A DNA stretch of 16,270 nt from Verrucomicrobiota bacterium (GCA_009885275.1 VFKY01000079.1:1-16270); one strand, 5' to 3'. Positions 1 to 8,484 are shown, counted from the stretch's first letter. Notes: generated by a model not told the origin, from the letters alone. Program-made: numbers and translations.

Positions 1-84
1 ACCTTGAACCTTAAACCTTAAACCTTAAACCTTGAACCTTGAACCTTGAACCTTAAACCTTAAACCATGAACCTTAAACCTTAA
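1..84. repeat. Heptanucleotide tandem repeat, ACCTTRA x12
   Basis: Twelve uninterrupted 7-bp units, with consensus ACCTT(A/G)A, fill the first 84 bases. Unit 10 (64-70) differs as ACCATGA. Position 6 of the unit alternates between A and G along the array, while the other positions are almost invariant. The array begins at the window edge, so its true length is unknown. It ends 3 bp before the stop codon of the ABC exporter, so it lies directly in that gene's 3' flank. Read on the exporter strand, the unit is TTYAAGG, and the TTTAAGG form contains TAA. The period is far too short for a CRISPR. It is best called a simple-sequence (microsatellite-like) array of unknown function. Confidence 0.95.
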
Positions 85-86
85 AT

Positions 87-1877
87 TCACTGCTCCAACT
101 GCAGCTTCGCTAATGTCTGGTATAGGCTGTGCTCACGGGCAAACAGTTCATCATGCGTTCCCGTCTCGACGACTGTCCCTCCACTCATGACGAGTATATT
201 ATCGGCGCGGCGCACCGTGGAAAGCCGATGAGCAATGATGATGCTGGTGCGATTCTCCATCAGCGTATTCAAGGCATCCTGCACGAGACGTTCGCTCTCA
301 GCATCGAGACTACTCGTCGCTTCATCGAGCACGAGTATCGCTGGATTCGCAAGAATGGCCCGAGCAATAGCCACCCGTTGACGCTGACCACCACTGAGTT
401 GTGCACCACGATCTCCCACCATGGTTTGATATCCTTCCGGCATTTTTTCAATAAACAAGTGAGCGTTGGCAAGCTTGGCGGCCTCGATTACTTCATCATT
501 CGTGGCCTCTGGTTTGCCGTAGCGAATGTTCTCTTGAATGGTGCCGCCAAACAACAGCACTTCCTGCGGAACGAGGGCAAAGTTTTTCCGTAAGCTACTC
601 AAGCCATATTCATGCGAAGGCTTACCATCGAGCAATAACTCCCCTTTTTCTTGTTCAAAAAAACGATAAAGCAAACTGATGACCGTGCTTTTTCCTGCAC
701 CACTGGGACCAACAAGGGCGATCTTCTGACCAGCCTTCGCTTCAAGATTAAAGTCAGCCAGCACTGCGGCATCAGGACGTGAGGGATAACGGAACCAGAT
801 ACCACGCATTGAAATATCACCACGCAGTCGGACGGCAACAGCTCCCGCATCTTCTTCGATGGGTTCTTGCAAAATCTCTCGAACCCTTTCGAGTGCTCCC
901 AACGCTTTTTGCAATTGCGAAACCAGCTCAGGAAGTGTGGCAATGGAACCACTGAGAAAGGCAGTGATGAGAGAGAGTTGAATAAAATGTTCACGGTCGA
1001 TTTCGCCATTCTGAACCATGCGCACTCCGAACCAGATGCAGAGTGTGATGACACTCATGAAGGCGAAGATAATGAAGGCTACAAATGCCGCCCGCAACCA
1101 AGCACCTCTCAATGCCGCACCGAGAAACTGATCCAGGAAACGTTGATAACGGCTGATTTCCTGGCCTTCGTTGGCGAAAGCTTTGACGCTGACAATGCTC
1201 TGTAAACTCTCATCAACCACCACCTGACTTGCGGCAAGTTCGTCTTGAGCCTGTCTCGAAATTTTGCGAATACGAGCTCCAAACAAGGCCACGAGCAAAA
1301 CCGTGGCAGGAATGCATGCGAGCATGAACAGCGAGAGTTTAACTGACTTGGTGAACACCAATACCAGACCAGCAACCAGCACCACACTATGTCGAATGAT
1401 CTGCGGAATGGTGGATACTAGACTCTCACGAATCACCTCCACATCGTTGGCTAGACGCGATCCCAGTTCCCCCACTCTACGCTCTTGTAAGACAGACATG
1501 GGCAATCTAAGGATACGACTAAAGGTATCCAGTCGTATCTGCACCAAGGCACGCTCTGCGGCCTTGCTAAAAAATAAAATGCGCCAGAATGCGAGGATCG
1601 CCTGCAATCCAAGCACCGAAGCAATGAGGATCGAATAGTTATTCACCGCTTCACGCGCTTGACTCAATTCCTCCCCCTTCGCAGGCAAAGCGCGACTGAT
1701 GAGTTTTCCCATGAATTCAGGAAGGCAAAAAGTCAGTAATGCCGTAAGGACAAGCACAAACATCGCTGGCACAAACACAGCCGCATGTGGACGGAGATAC
1801 TTGAGGAAAAATGCCGCCTCTTGTTTGAATCCAGATTTTAAAAGACTTTTACGCTCGGGCGGAGATTCTTGAGACAC
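87..1877 (-). CDS. ABC exporter half-transporter (fused membrane domain and ATPase, MsbA/BmrA-like)
   Basis: This is an inner-membrane ABC exporter half-molecule of about 596 residues, expected to act as a homodimer that exports a lipid, drug or peptide. The N-terminal half has hydrophobic spans near residues 34-50, 82-100, 163-200 and 263-320, typical of the six-helix exporter fold. The C-terminal ATPase has Walker A GPSGAGKST (390-398), a Q-loop (VPQE), signature LSGGQRQR (494-501), Walker B ILVLDEA (514-520) and an H-loop histidine (550). The reading frame is open back to an ATG at 2012, but that start would overlap the upstream hydrolase gene by 89 bp and add a non-exporter-like leader. 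I therefore chose GTG at 1877, which gives a 46-bp gap; no Shine-Dalgarno supports it. The gene probably forms an operon with the hydrolase. The substrate cannot be told from sequence. Confidence 0.85.
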   Translation of the reverse strand: MSQESPPERKSLLKSGFKQEAAFFLKYLRPHAAVFVPAMFVLVLTALLTFCLPEFMGKLISRALPAKGEELSQAREAVNNYSILIASVLGLQAILAFWRILFFSKAAERALVQIRLDTFSRILRLPMSVLQERRVGELGSRLANDVEVIRESLVSTIPQIIRHSVVLVAGLVLVFTKSVKLSLFMLACIPATVLLVALFGARIRKISRQAQDELAASQVVVDESLQSIVSVKAFANEGQEISRYQRFLDQFLGAALRGAWLRAAFVAFIIFAFMSVITLCIWFGVRMVQNGEIDREHFIQLSLITAFLSGSIATLPELVSQLQKALGALERVREILQEPIEEDAGAVAVRLRGDISMRGIWFRYPSRPDAAVLADFNLEAKAGQKIALVGPSGAGKSTVISLLYRFFEQEKGELLLDGKPSHEYGLSSLRKNFALVPQEVLLFGGTIQENIRYGKPEATNDEVIEAAKLANAHLFIEKMPEGYQTMVGDRGAQLSGGQRQRVAIARAILANPAILVLDEATSSLDAESERLVQDALNTLMENRTSIIIAHRLSTVRRADNILVMSGGTVVETGTHDELFAREHSLYQTLAKLQLEQ

Positions 1878-1923
1878 AGTATTTTGAGTAGAGGTGGAAA
1901 AATATTTAAAATTAAAATACGAA

Positions 1924-4221
1924 CTAATAGAGACGTACAGTCCAACGTCCTGTCGTTTTATTCGCCAACTCAAGCACTGCGAGCGATTCTGCATCATCGC
2001 GGTGACGACCATTGTTGGTTAAAACGAAGGTCGCATAGTGACCAGTGTTATTGACGGAGGTTTGCCAGACTTGGAGAGAAGTGTTGAAGCCAAGCTGACT
2101 GTTGCCATTTTGCAGCGACCACTCATGCAAATAAAGATAGCTTCGAGGCAGGGTCAGGGTCAGCCGACGAGAACCGTCTGGGCGGCTACTAAGTTTAGCC
2201 TTAACCATTTTCACATCATAGAACATGCCATACCCGTTGCCGAAACACCATGGAGTTAGCGAGGATAATTTAGCATCTCCATCAGCAGCTCCGACAGTAA
2301 CCCGAATAGGGTCGGTACTACCCGCATTAAGTCGTTTGCCATAGCTTCGAGCATCAAGGCTCACTTCTGCAATCATGGCTCCAGCACCATCCGGATTATC
2401 TTGAAGATTATGACCAAAGATATCCCAAGTGAGATAAAGTGAATCGGCATCAGCATCAGCCTTGAAGGCAACCCCAGGTATCGTGGGATTTGGCAAAGGA
2501 GGCTTGGGTACTTGATCTCTGACATAGCTTTCAATCGCCAACAATGGAATCGCTTCTTTTAAAGACAGATTGCGCACAATCTCGACTTCATGATCAAAGC
2601 GAAGCATCTTATTATCGGCGGTAACGTTAAAATTAAGCAGTCCTTTCTGTCGGGGCGCGGTGGTATCGGCTTCCGGCATTTTAAGATTAACTTTGAAAGG
2701 TGATTTGCCATGGGGTTCGAGCTTAAACTCCCCTTTCAATATTTGTCCAAGCCAGGTGGCTTCCCATTTACCAGAAACAGTTTGTGCGCTGTTGTTCAAT
2801 ATTCGCCCCTCTAATTCAGCTACCCCCGCTTGATTGAACTTGGTGCTGGTATCCCATACAACGGCTACAGGAGTTATCACTGATCGAACAACCTCAATTC
2901 TGGCTATCTCATTGCTCATCGTCATGACGGGCAGACGTAAAGTGGAATCATGAACTGAAAACACACCTGCCAGAGCAGAGTCTGCCGCCCCCGCTTCATG
3001 AGAAACTTTGTAAGTGATCTTCACATCATTTTTCTTCCCTGCCTTGATGTCTAATCTTGTGGGAGCATCCTGTGGCATCCAATCATTGGTAATCAATGGC
3101 AGCAGCGTGATAATCTGATCTTCTGCGCTCGTGTTTTCGATGCTATAAGTAAGTACACACTGGTTGGCATTTTCAAGTTGTACCGATGCTTGTGAAATTT
3201 TCCATGGGGCCATTTTTGGCCCATTAAGCAGCTCCGCAAAAACTCGGCGCCCCAATGCGCGTTGCGCCAATGTATTAGGATGGGTCCAATCAATAGTGCT
3301 GCCGTGGTCATAGTTAAGCTTCAATGTTTCAACCACTTGCTGGAACATTTTTACCGCTTTCTTATCAGGGTCAGGATCATTATCTTTGGCCACTGGATTT
3401 TGAATAACTTTTTGCGCTGCAGGGGCGATGTCAGGCACCTTAGGATCAAGAGCACCAGATGGGGCTTCCACTTTCTTCAATATCTTAGATTGGCGATTGC
3501 GTTCATCCAATTTAACAAGCCAGGCAACATCCCCAAGATCAGCAAAGAAAACTCCATTCGCTTCTGCAACCTCACTCATTACATCCGCATAAGGCTTTGT
3601 TAGCGCCATCGCCTTTTCTGGCTGTTCAGATAGCGTCAATGAAGGGCCACACAAAATCAGGTCAGCTCCTTGAGCGTGAACCACATCGACAATTTCTTGA
3701 ATATTACGACGATAGTTGGCCAAATCTGCAAGGGCATTCGCATCATTAATGCCATAGCTGACTATCACGAGATCAGGCTGGTTCTCAAATGCCACCGAGG
3801 TCAAAGGCTGTAAGGCATGAAGAGCATGCTTTCCCCCGCGAGAAAAGTTTTGCATGGTGATCTCAGGTCCGTTGATGAGCTGCATTTTTTCCGGCTGTCC
3901 CTTGGCAGGCTTCACCAGTCGCACTCCTCCGGTATAGATGAATTGATCCGCCAACTCCTGAAGAAACACACCGCTCCAGGATTTCAAAACATTGCCCGCA
4001 TCCGCGCCATATCCATACATGTTCATGACACTGTCACCGATACAAACCGTATGCACAGGAGCGCGTTTTTGAAGCTTGGCGTAAGTACGAGGAATTGCTT
4101 TTTGGAGCCTCGCGTCCTGATTGGGAGTGATATCATAACTGGCCGCATGCGATGATGTAGCCATCATCATGATGGCTGCCACAAGGCTGATATGAGGTAT
4201 GAAATTGCTTTTTGAGGACAT
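1924..4221 (-). CDS. Secreted SGNH/GDSL-family hydrolase with large C-terminal extension
   Basis: This is a probable exported esterase of 765 residues, over twice the size of a simple SGNH hydrolase. A signal peptide covers residues 1 to about 27 (hydrophobic core, then SSHA/A). The catalytic blocks are all visible: GDS with nucleophile Ser64, block II glycine in SRGGKHA (about 129), block III GIND with Asn159, and block V DWTH with Asp311 and His314. A Pro/Asp/Lys-rich low-complexity stretch (about 250-290) is inserted before block V. Residues 340-550 look like beta-rich immunoglobulin-like domains. Residues 580-720 (SLYLTWDIFGHN onward) resemble a CBM9-like carbohydrate-binding domain, so a polysaccharide ester such as an acetylated sugar is a reasonable guess. 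The start ATG follows a GAGGG purine run about 6 nt upstream. The exporter gene lies 46 bp downstream. The family call is firm; the substrate is unknown. Confidence 0.85.
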   Translation of the reverse strand: MSSKSNFIPHISLVAAIMMMATSSHAASYDITPNQDARLQKAIPRTYAKLQKRAPVHTVCIGDSVMNMYGYGADAGNVLKSWSGVFLQELADQFIYTGGVRLVKPAKGQPEKMQLINGPEITMQNFSRGGKHALHALQPLTSVAFENQPDLVIVSYGINDANALADLANYRRNIQEIVDVVHAQGADLILCGPSLTLSEQPEKAMALTKPYADVMSEVAEANGVFFADLGDVAWLVKLDERNRQSKILKKVEAPSGALDPKVPDIAPAAQKVIQNPVAKDNDPDPDKKAVKMFQQVVETLKLNYDHGSTIDWTHPNTLAQRALGRRVFAELLNGPKMAPWKISQASVQLENANQCVLTYSIENTSAEDQIITLLPLITNDWMPQDAPTRLDIKAGKKNDVKITYKVSHEAGAADSALAGVFSVHDSTLRLPVMTMSNEIARIEVVRSVITPVAVVWDTSTKFNQAGVAELEGRILNNSAQTVSGKWEATWLGQILKGEFKLEPHGKSPFKVNLKMPEADTTAPRQKGLLNFNVTADNKMLRFDHEVEIVRNLSLKEAIPLLAIESYVRDQVPKPPLPNPTIPGVAFKADADADSLYLTWDIFGHNLQDNPDGAGAMIAEVSLDARSYGKRLNAGSTDPIRVTVGAADGDAKLSSLTPWCFGNGYGMFYDVKMVKAKLSSRPDGSRRLTLTLPRSYLYLHEWSLQNGNSQLGFNTSLQVWQTSVNNTGHYATFVLTNNGRHRDDAESLAVLELANKTTGRWTVRLY

Positions 4222-4264
4222 GGAGGCCCTCTATTGCCATCATGCAGGAAGCTTTTCCAGTGCG

Positions 4265-4270
4265 ATTTTA
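4265..4270 (-). promoter_or_regulatory. Possible -10 element for the SGNH hydrolase gene
   Basis: On the minus strand this reads TAAAAT, five of six matches to the -10 consensus. It would give a transcript start near 4258 and a leader of about 37 nt. No good -35 hexamer stands 16-18 bp upstream (the best is CTGGTC), so this is a weak assignment based mainly on its place in the 108-bp divergent spacer. Confidence 0.22.
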
Positions 4271-4293
4271 CCTTAGATGATATCACTGACCAG

Positions 4294-4322
4294 TTGGCAG
4301 TTGGCGTCATTCTCGCTATTTT
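4294..4322 (+). promoter_or_regulatory. Predicted promoter of the coaC-coaB-IMPase-ispF operon
   Basis: TTGGCA (4294-4299, five of six to the -35 consensus) and TATTTT (4317-4322, four of six to the -10 consensus) are exactly 17 bp apart in the divergent spacer. The -10 ends 7 bp before the coaC ATG at 4330, so transcription would begin at or within a base of the start codon. That implies a leaderless or nearly leaderless mRNA. Confidence 0.45.
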
Positions 4323-4329
4323 ACCAAGT

Positions 4330-4872
4330 ATGAAATCCGTCATCCTCGGCATCACCGGCTCTATCGCAGCTTACAAGTCTGCCGATATTGCGAGTCAATT
4401 AGTCAAAAATGACTGCGCCGTCACTTGTGTCATGACCAAAGATTCGCAGCAATTCATCACACCTTTGACGCTGAAAGTGCTCTCAAAGAATGCCGTGGTG
4501 ACTGATCTCTTTGATGAAAAAGATAACTGGAAACCTGGCCATATTCAATTGGCAGACAGCGCTAACCTTCTTCTTATCGCACCCGCCACCGCAAACATTC
4601 TCGCATCACTGGCCAACGGCTTCGCCAACGATACCCTGACCGCCATAGCTCTGGCCACTCGTGCGCCCATCCTTATCGCTCCTGCCATGAATGGTAAAAT
4701 GTGGCTCCATCCCGCGACGCAACGCAATGTTAAAACCCTGTTGGAATGGGGTTGCCACTTCATCGGTCCTGATGAAGGCATGCTGTCCTGCGGATACGAG
4801 GGCATAGGACGTCTCTGGCCCCTTGACGGAATCGTGGAACGCGCCTTGCAAATTTTGAACTCCGAACCCTGA
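4330..4872 (+). CDS. coaC: Phosphopantothenoylcysteine decarboxylase (stand-alone CoaC)
   Basis: This FMN-dependent decarboxylase converts 4'-phosphopantothenoyl-cysteine to 4'-phosphopantetheine in coenzyme A biosynthesis, in the cytoplasm. The 180-residue protein matches the CoaC half of the usual CoaBC (Dfp) fusion. It has the FMN-binding start GITGSIAAYK (7-16), catalytic His71 in PGHIQLADS, the PAMN motif with Asn121, and the substrate-loop Cys154 in MLSCGYEGIGR. The frame is open upstream to 4234, but the protein family begins at the MKSVILGITG methionine, so ATG 4330 was chosen. No Shine-Dalgarno precedes it, while a promoter-like -35/-10 pair ends 7 bp upstream. It is the first gene of a compact operon, and coaB begins 4 bp after its stop. 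Confidence 0.93.
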   Translation: MKSVILGITGSIAAYKSADIASQLVKNDCAVTCVMTKDSQQFITPLTLKVLSKNAVVTDLFDEKDNWKPGHIQLADSANLLLIAPATANILASLANGFANDTLTAIALATRAPILIAPAMNGKMWLHPATQRNVKTLLEWGCHFIGPDEGMLSCGYEGIGRLWPLDGIVERALQILNSEP

Positions 4873-4876
4873 GTCA

Positions 4877-5527
4877 TTGAAGATTCTTATCACCGCAGGT
4901 CCTACTCGCGAACCGCTCGATCCTGTGCGGTATCTCAGTAACCGCTCTTCCGGTAAAATGGGTTATGCTCTGGCCTCCGCCGCCACAGCATTGGGACATG
5001 AAGTCACCTTGATTTCCGGCCCCGTGTTGCTCACTGCACCAGAGAATGCCCTAACACACCGTGTCGAAACGGCTCAAGAAATGTTCGACGCCGTGGGCGC
5101 TGCGGCTAAACACCAAGACATCGCCATCTTCGCTGCCGCCGTCGCAGACTATCGCCCCAAGCTCATTCATGATCAAAAAATCAAGAAGCACTCGAATACC
5201 CTCACTTTAGAATTGGAGCGTACCCCCGACATCCTTGGGTCGATGCGCTCTACCTTTCAATTCACAGGCTACCTTGTGGGCTTCGCGGCTGAGACGGAAA
5301 ATTTGATCGAAAATGCCCTTGATAAACTTCATCGCAAAAGCTGCGATCTCATCATCGCTAATGATGTGAGCCGCCGCGATGCTGGGTTTGACAGCGATGA
5401 AAACGAAGTCATTCTCTGTTTCCCCTCCGGCCAAACGGAACCCATCCCTCACCAATCCAAGCAAACGCTAGCTCACGATCTCGTCCAACGAATCGTTAAG
5501 CTAGCCACCGAAAAAATCCCATCATGA
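4877..5527 (+). CDS. coaB: Phosphopantothenate--cysteine ligase (stand-alone CoaB)
   Basis: This enzyme ligates cysteine to 4'-phosphopantothenate, normally with CTP in bacteria, supplying the substrate of the CoaC enzyme encoded just upstream. The 216-residue protein carries the N-terminal GPTREPLDPVRYLSNRSSG block (8-26), AAAVADYRP (86-94), the KIKK lysine segment (101-104) followed by ERTPDIL, GFAAET (135-140), and IANDV with Asn162. The initiation codon is TTG, 4 bp after the coaC stop, in a different frame. No ATG or GTG fits the family start, so translational coupling to coaC is likely. The 3' end overlaps the next gene by ATGA. In many bacteria these two activities are one fused protein; here they are two intact open frames. 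Confidence 0.92.
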   Translation: MKILITAGPTREPLDPVRYLSNRSSGKMGYALASAATALGHEVTLISGPVLLTAPENALTHRVETAQEMFDAVGAAAKHQDIAIFAAAVADYRPKLIHDQKIKKHSNTLTLELERTPDILGSMRSTFQFTGYLVGFAAETENLIENALDKLHRKSCDLIIANDVSRRDAGFDSDENEVILCFPSGQTEPIPHQSKQTLAHDLVQRIVKLATEKIPS

Positions 5528-6276
5528 GTTCCTTACTGAGTGTCGCCATCGAAGCTGCCCATGCCGCCGGTAAATTACAACGTGAGAACTTTGGCTCCGA
5601 TCTCGCCGTCAACGAAATGCTCAAACACGACATCAAGCTCGACCTTGATGTACGCAGTCAGGAACTGATCACCGACATCATTTTGAAACACTTCCCTGAT
5701 CATTGCATCAAGGGTGAAGAAGGCGATGCCGGCAATTCCGATAGCACTACCCACTGGATCGTCGATCCCATTGATGGCACCGTGAACTACTTTTACGGCA
5801 TCCCCCACTTTTGCGTCTCCATCGGTGTGAAGGAAAGAAATGAACTCGTTGCAGGCGTTATTTATGATCCGATGATGAATGAAACGTGGGCCGTGGAAAA
5901 AGGGGGAGTCCCCACCCTCAATGGTAAAACGATCCGCACCAGCAGTCGCGCTCACATCTCTGACGCGGTCATGACCGTCGGTTTCTCCAAAAGCCGCGAA
6001 GCCTTGGAGGCCAGTTTTGATCGCTACAAGCGTATCGCGGTGGAAGTGCGTAAAACACGGATGATGGGCAGCGCGGCCCTTGCTCTTGCCTACATCGCCT
6101 GTGGTCGTCTTGATGCCTACATCGAAGAACAAATTAGCGAATGGGACGTCGCCGCAGGACGACTCATCCTCGAGGCTGCTGGTGGTGTCTTCACAGAAAG
6201 CCCCAGTAAGACTCATCCCGGCAAGATGTTTGTCTGTGCCACGAACGGAAAACTTGATCTCGACTCTTACCTCTAA
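5524..6276 (+). CDS. Inositol-1-monophosphatase family protein (SuhB-like)
   Basis: This is a Mg-dependent sugar-phosphate phosphatase of the inositol monophosphatase family, 250 residues, about the usual length. The metal-binding residues are present: Glu-Glu at 65-66 (KGEEGDAG), DPIDGT (81-86) followed by VNYFYGIPHFCVSIG, and WDVAAG (207-212) near the C-terminal AGG turn. The ATG overlaps the coaB stop in an ATGA junction, showing translational coupling within the coaC-coaB-ispF operon. Members hydrolyse inositol phosphate, but also histidinol phosphate, NADP or fructose-1,6-bisphosphate, and the true substrate cannot be read from the sequence. The operon partners (CoA and isoprenoid synthesis) do not identify it. 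SuhB-type rRNA antitermination activity is possible but unproven. Confidence 0.88.
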   Translation: MSSLLSVAIEAAHAAGKLQRENFGSDLAVNEMLKHDIKLDLDVRSQELITDIILKHFPDHCIKGEEGDAGNSDSTTHWIVDPIDGTVNYFYGIPHFCVSIGVKERNELVAGVIYDPMMNETWAVEKGGVPTLNGKTIRTSSRAHISDAVMTVGFSKSREALEASFDRYKRIAVEVRKTRMMGSAALALAYIACGRLDAYIEEQISEWDVAAGRLILEAAGGVFTESPSKTHPGKMFVCATNGKLDLDSYL

Positions 6277-6278
6277 TC

Positions 6279-6761
6279 ATGAATCGTGTCGGCATTGGCT
6301 ATGATGTGCATCCCTATGCGGAAGGTCGCCCTTTTATTCTCGGCGGCGTAAATATTCCTCATCCTCGCGGTTTGCAGGGACATTCCGACGCCGATGTGCT
6401 GTCCCACGCCATCGCGGACGCCATACTCGGCGCTCTTGGTGAGCCCGACATCGGTTATTGGTTTCCACCTACCGATCAGAACATCGAAGGCATCAGTAGT
6501 TTGAAGATTTTAGAAAAGGTCGCCACCATCGCCAAAGAAAAAGGCGCGACCATTGAGAACGTCGATAGCACCATCATCGCGGAAGCTCCCAAGGTGAATC
6601 CTCATCGCGATGCTATGAAACAGTGCATCGCCACCGCCTTAGGTATCACCGCTGACCGTGTCGGCATCAAAGCCACGACCAACGAACGCCTTGGCTTTGT
6701 CGGTCGCGAAGAGGGTGTCGCCGCCATGGCCGTGGCGAATGTGACATTCCTTGTGAAGTGA
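6279..6761 (+). CDS. ispF: 2-C-methyl-D-erythritol 2,4-cyclodiphosphate synthase
   Basis: IspF cyclises 4-diphosphocytidyl-methylerythritol 2-phosphate to methylerythritol 2,4-cyclodiphosphate with release of CMP, the fifth step of the MEP isoprenoid pathway. The 160-residue protein has the standard length for this homotrimeric enzyme. It shows the zinc ligands Asp9 and His11 in GIGYDVHP and His43 in DADVLSHAIADA, and the C-terminal KATTNERLGFVGREEG block (131-146) including the TTNE substrate residues. It starts 2 bp after the phosphatase stop and is the last gene of the operon. The partner ispD, often adjacent or fused, is not in the window. The presence of ispF indicates that the organism makes isoprenoids by the MEP route. 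Confidence 0.96.
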   Translation: MNRVGIGYDVHPYAEGRPFILGGVNIPHPRGLQGHSDADVLSHAIADAILGALGEPDIGYWFPPTDQNIEGISSLKILEKVATIAKEKGATIENVDSTIIAEAPKVNPHRDAMKQCIATALGITADRVGIKATTNERLGFVGREEGVAAMAVANVTFLVK

Positions 6762-6774
6762 TTCGGTATAGTTT

Positions 6775-6797
6775 AAAAGGCAATATCTATTGTTGCC
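6775..6797 (-). terminator. Weak intrinsic terminator candidate for pyrG
   Basis: On the minus strand, 38 bp past the pyrG stop, GGCAA pairs with TTGCC (five pairs plus one more beyond a C/A mismatch) around a short loop, followed by TTTT. The stem is short and imperfect, so confidence is low. Its place in the 73-bp convergent spacer is where a terminator would be expected. Confidence 0.25.
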
Positions 6798-6834
6798 CCA
6801 CTGAATCGCAGCTTCATCACCCCAGTCTCCCCTC

Positions 6835-8445
6835 TCAATCTTCTGCATTTCGTTGACGCAGGGCGGCTTTGACGAAACCGTAAAAAATTGGATGCGGATG
6901 GTTTGGCTTCGAGAGCAACTCAGGATGGAACTGACAGGCCATGAAAAAGGGATGAGTGGGCAGCTCTATAATTTCCGTCAAAGTACCATCGGGTGACATG
7001 CCACTGATGATCAATCCCTTGGCTTCCATTGGTTCTTTATACTGAGTATTGAACTCGTAGCGATGACGATGACGCTCGGTGATGGTGGCACTTTGATAGA
7101 GCTTATAGGTCTTGGTGTCTGGCACGAGATCCGTGACCCAAGCGCCGAGACGCATGGAGCCGCCTTTTTGGGTAACTTTGCGTTGTTCATCCAAAAGACT
7201 AACCACAGGATGGCTTGTTGCTTTGTTGAACTCAGTACTATTCGCATCGGCCCAACCACAAACGTTTCTCGCAAATTCGATGACTGCGATTTGCATGCCC
7301 AAGCAGATCCCGAAGTAGGGAACATTGTTTTCGCGGGCATATCGACAGGCGGCAATCTTGCCTTCGGTACCTCGATCACCAAAGCCTCCGGGAACTAAGA
7401 TGCCTTGCACCCCGTTGAGGTAGGTATCGGCTCCAGTTTTCTCAATGTCTTCCGCGTCAACACGCACGACTTCGACTTTCACATCATTGGAAGCACCGGC
7501 ATGCACGATGGCTTCATAGATACTCTTGTAGGCGTCTTGGAGTTCGATGTATTTTCCGACCACCGCGATGCGGACGTGATGAGTGGGATTGATGACGCGA
7601 TGAACAAACTGACGCCAGCGTGTGAGGTCGGGTTGTGGAGTTTCAAGGTGGAGAAGGTTGCAGACAAGGTCGTCGAGCTTTTCCTCATGGAGCTTTAGGG
7701 GAACTTCATAGATGGAATGCTTGGTGTCACGGGCTTCAATAACCGCTTCGGGAACGACGTTGCAGAAAAGGGAGATTTTATCTTTGATGTCCTGATCCAA
7801 CGGCAACTCGGTACGACACAAAACGATGCCTGGGCTGATGCCGATCTCACGCAGTTTGGCGATACTCTGCTGTGTGGGCTTGGTTTTTAATTCACCTGCC
7901 GCTCTCATATAAATCACGAGCGTGGTGTGAATGAAGAGGACGTTTTCAGGGCCGACTTCCTGACCGAACTGTCGAATGGCTTCGAGGAATGGGAGACCTT
8001 CGATGTCACCAACGGTGCCACCGATTTCTGTGATGATGATGTCACCGGTCATCTCGCGAGCAACCTTGCGAATACGATCTTTAATTTCGTTCGTGACGTG
8101 AGGAATGACCTGGACTGTGCTTCCGAGATAGGCACCACTGCGTTCTTTAGCGAGAACGTTGGTGTAAACTTGACCACTGGTGAGATTGTTGAGTCGGGAA
8201 AGATTGGTGCTCGTGAACCGCTCGTAATGGCCAAGATCGAGGTCGGTTTCCGCGCCGTCATCAAGCACATAAACTTCACCGTGCTCATAGGGATTCATGG
8301 TGCCCGGATCTACGTTAAGGTAGGGATCAAATTTTTGGAGAATGACCTTGAGTCCACGGTGTTCCAGAAGTGTTCCAAGCGAGGCTGCAGCAAGGCCTTT
8401 GCCTAGAGAACTGACAACGCCACCGGTGACAAAAATATATTTCAT
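6835..8445 (-). CDS. pyrG: CTP synthase
   Basis: PyrG aminates UTP to CTP using ATP and ammonia from glutamine, the last step of de novo pyrimidine nucleotide synthesis. At 536 residues it is the usual size. The synthase domain begins [16 protein letters not shown] (2-17) with its P-loop, followed by [13 protein letters not shown]. The class I glutaminase domain shows the oxyanion block PGGFGDRG (352-359), nucleophile Cys381 in FGICLGMQ, and His507 and Glu509 in FHPE. It lies 39 bp downstream of kdsB on the same strand, so CTP production and CTP-consuming KDO activation are probably cotranscribed. The 35 nt before the ATG hold no G at all on the coding strand, so no Shine-Dalgarno exists. I see no GGGC-type initial run of the kind used for CTP attenuation in Bacillus. 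Confidence 0.97.
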   Translation of the reverse strand: MKYIFVTGGVVSSLGKGLAAASLGTLLEHRGLKVILQKFDPYLNVDPGTMNPYEHGEVYVLDDGAETDLDLGHYERFTSTNLSRLNNLTSGQVYTNVLAKERSGAYLGSTVQVIPHVTNEIKDRIRKVAREMTGDIIITEIGGTVGDIEGLPFLEAIRQFGQEVGPENVLFIHTTLVIYMRAAGELKTKPTQQSIAKLREIGISPGIVLCRTELPLDQDIKDKISLFCNVVPEAVIEARDTKHSIYEVPLKLHEEKLDDLVCNLLHLETPQPDLTRWRQFVHRVINPTHHVRIAVVGKYIELQDAYKSIYEAIVHAGASNDVKVEVVRVDAEDIEKTGADTYLNGVQGILVPGGFGDRGTEGKIAACRYARENNVPYFGICLGMQIAVIEFARNVCGWADANSTEFNKATSHPVVSLLDEQRKVTQKGGSMRLGAWVTDLVPDTKTYKLYQSATITERHRHRYEFNTQYKEPMEAKGLIISGMSPDGTLTEIIELPTHPFFMACQFHPELLSKPNHPHPIFYGFVKAALRQRNAED

Positions 8446-8484
8446 GGGAAAAGAGATAAGGGAGGAGTGAGGTGTGGGAAAGTA

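Noticed and set aside
1..84. Short regular repeats as a CRISPR array
   Set aside because: The period is 7 bp with no spacers; it is a simple tandem repeat.
129..593. Plus-strand open frame of 154 codons
   Set aside because: It lies wholly opposite the ATPase domain of the ABC exporter, whose motifs are intact, and its translation has no family resemblance.
1884..1923. AT-rich gap between hydrolase and exporter as a promoter
   Set aside because: Several A/T runs look -10-like, but none has a partner -35 or a convincing distance to the GTG start.
1878..2012. Longer exporter start at ATG 2012
   Set aside because: It would overlap the end of the hydrolase gene by 89 bp, and the added 45 residues do not look like an exporter N-terminus.
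4860..4880. coaC/coaB junction as a frameshifted pseudogene
   Set aside because: Both halves keep all catalytic residues and each begins and ends at natural domain boundaries, with normal operon spacing.
5575..6216. Minus-strand open frame of 213 codons
   Set aside because: It is antisense to the inositol monophosphatase gene and has no recognisable motif; a codon-bias shadow.
7927..8406. Plus-strand open frame of 159 codons
   Set aside because: It is antisense to the pyrG synthase domain, which is fully conserved.
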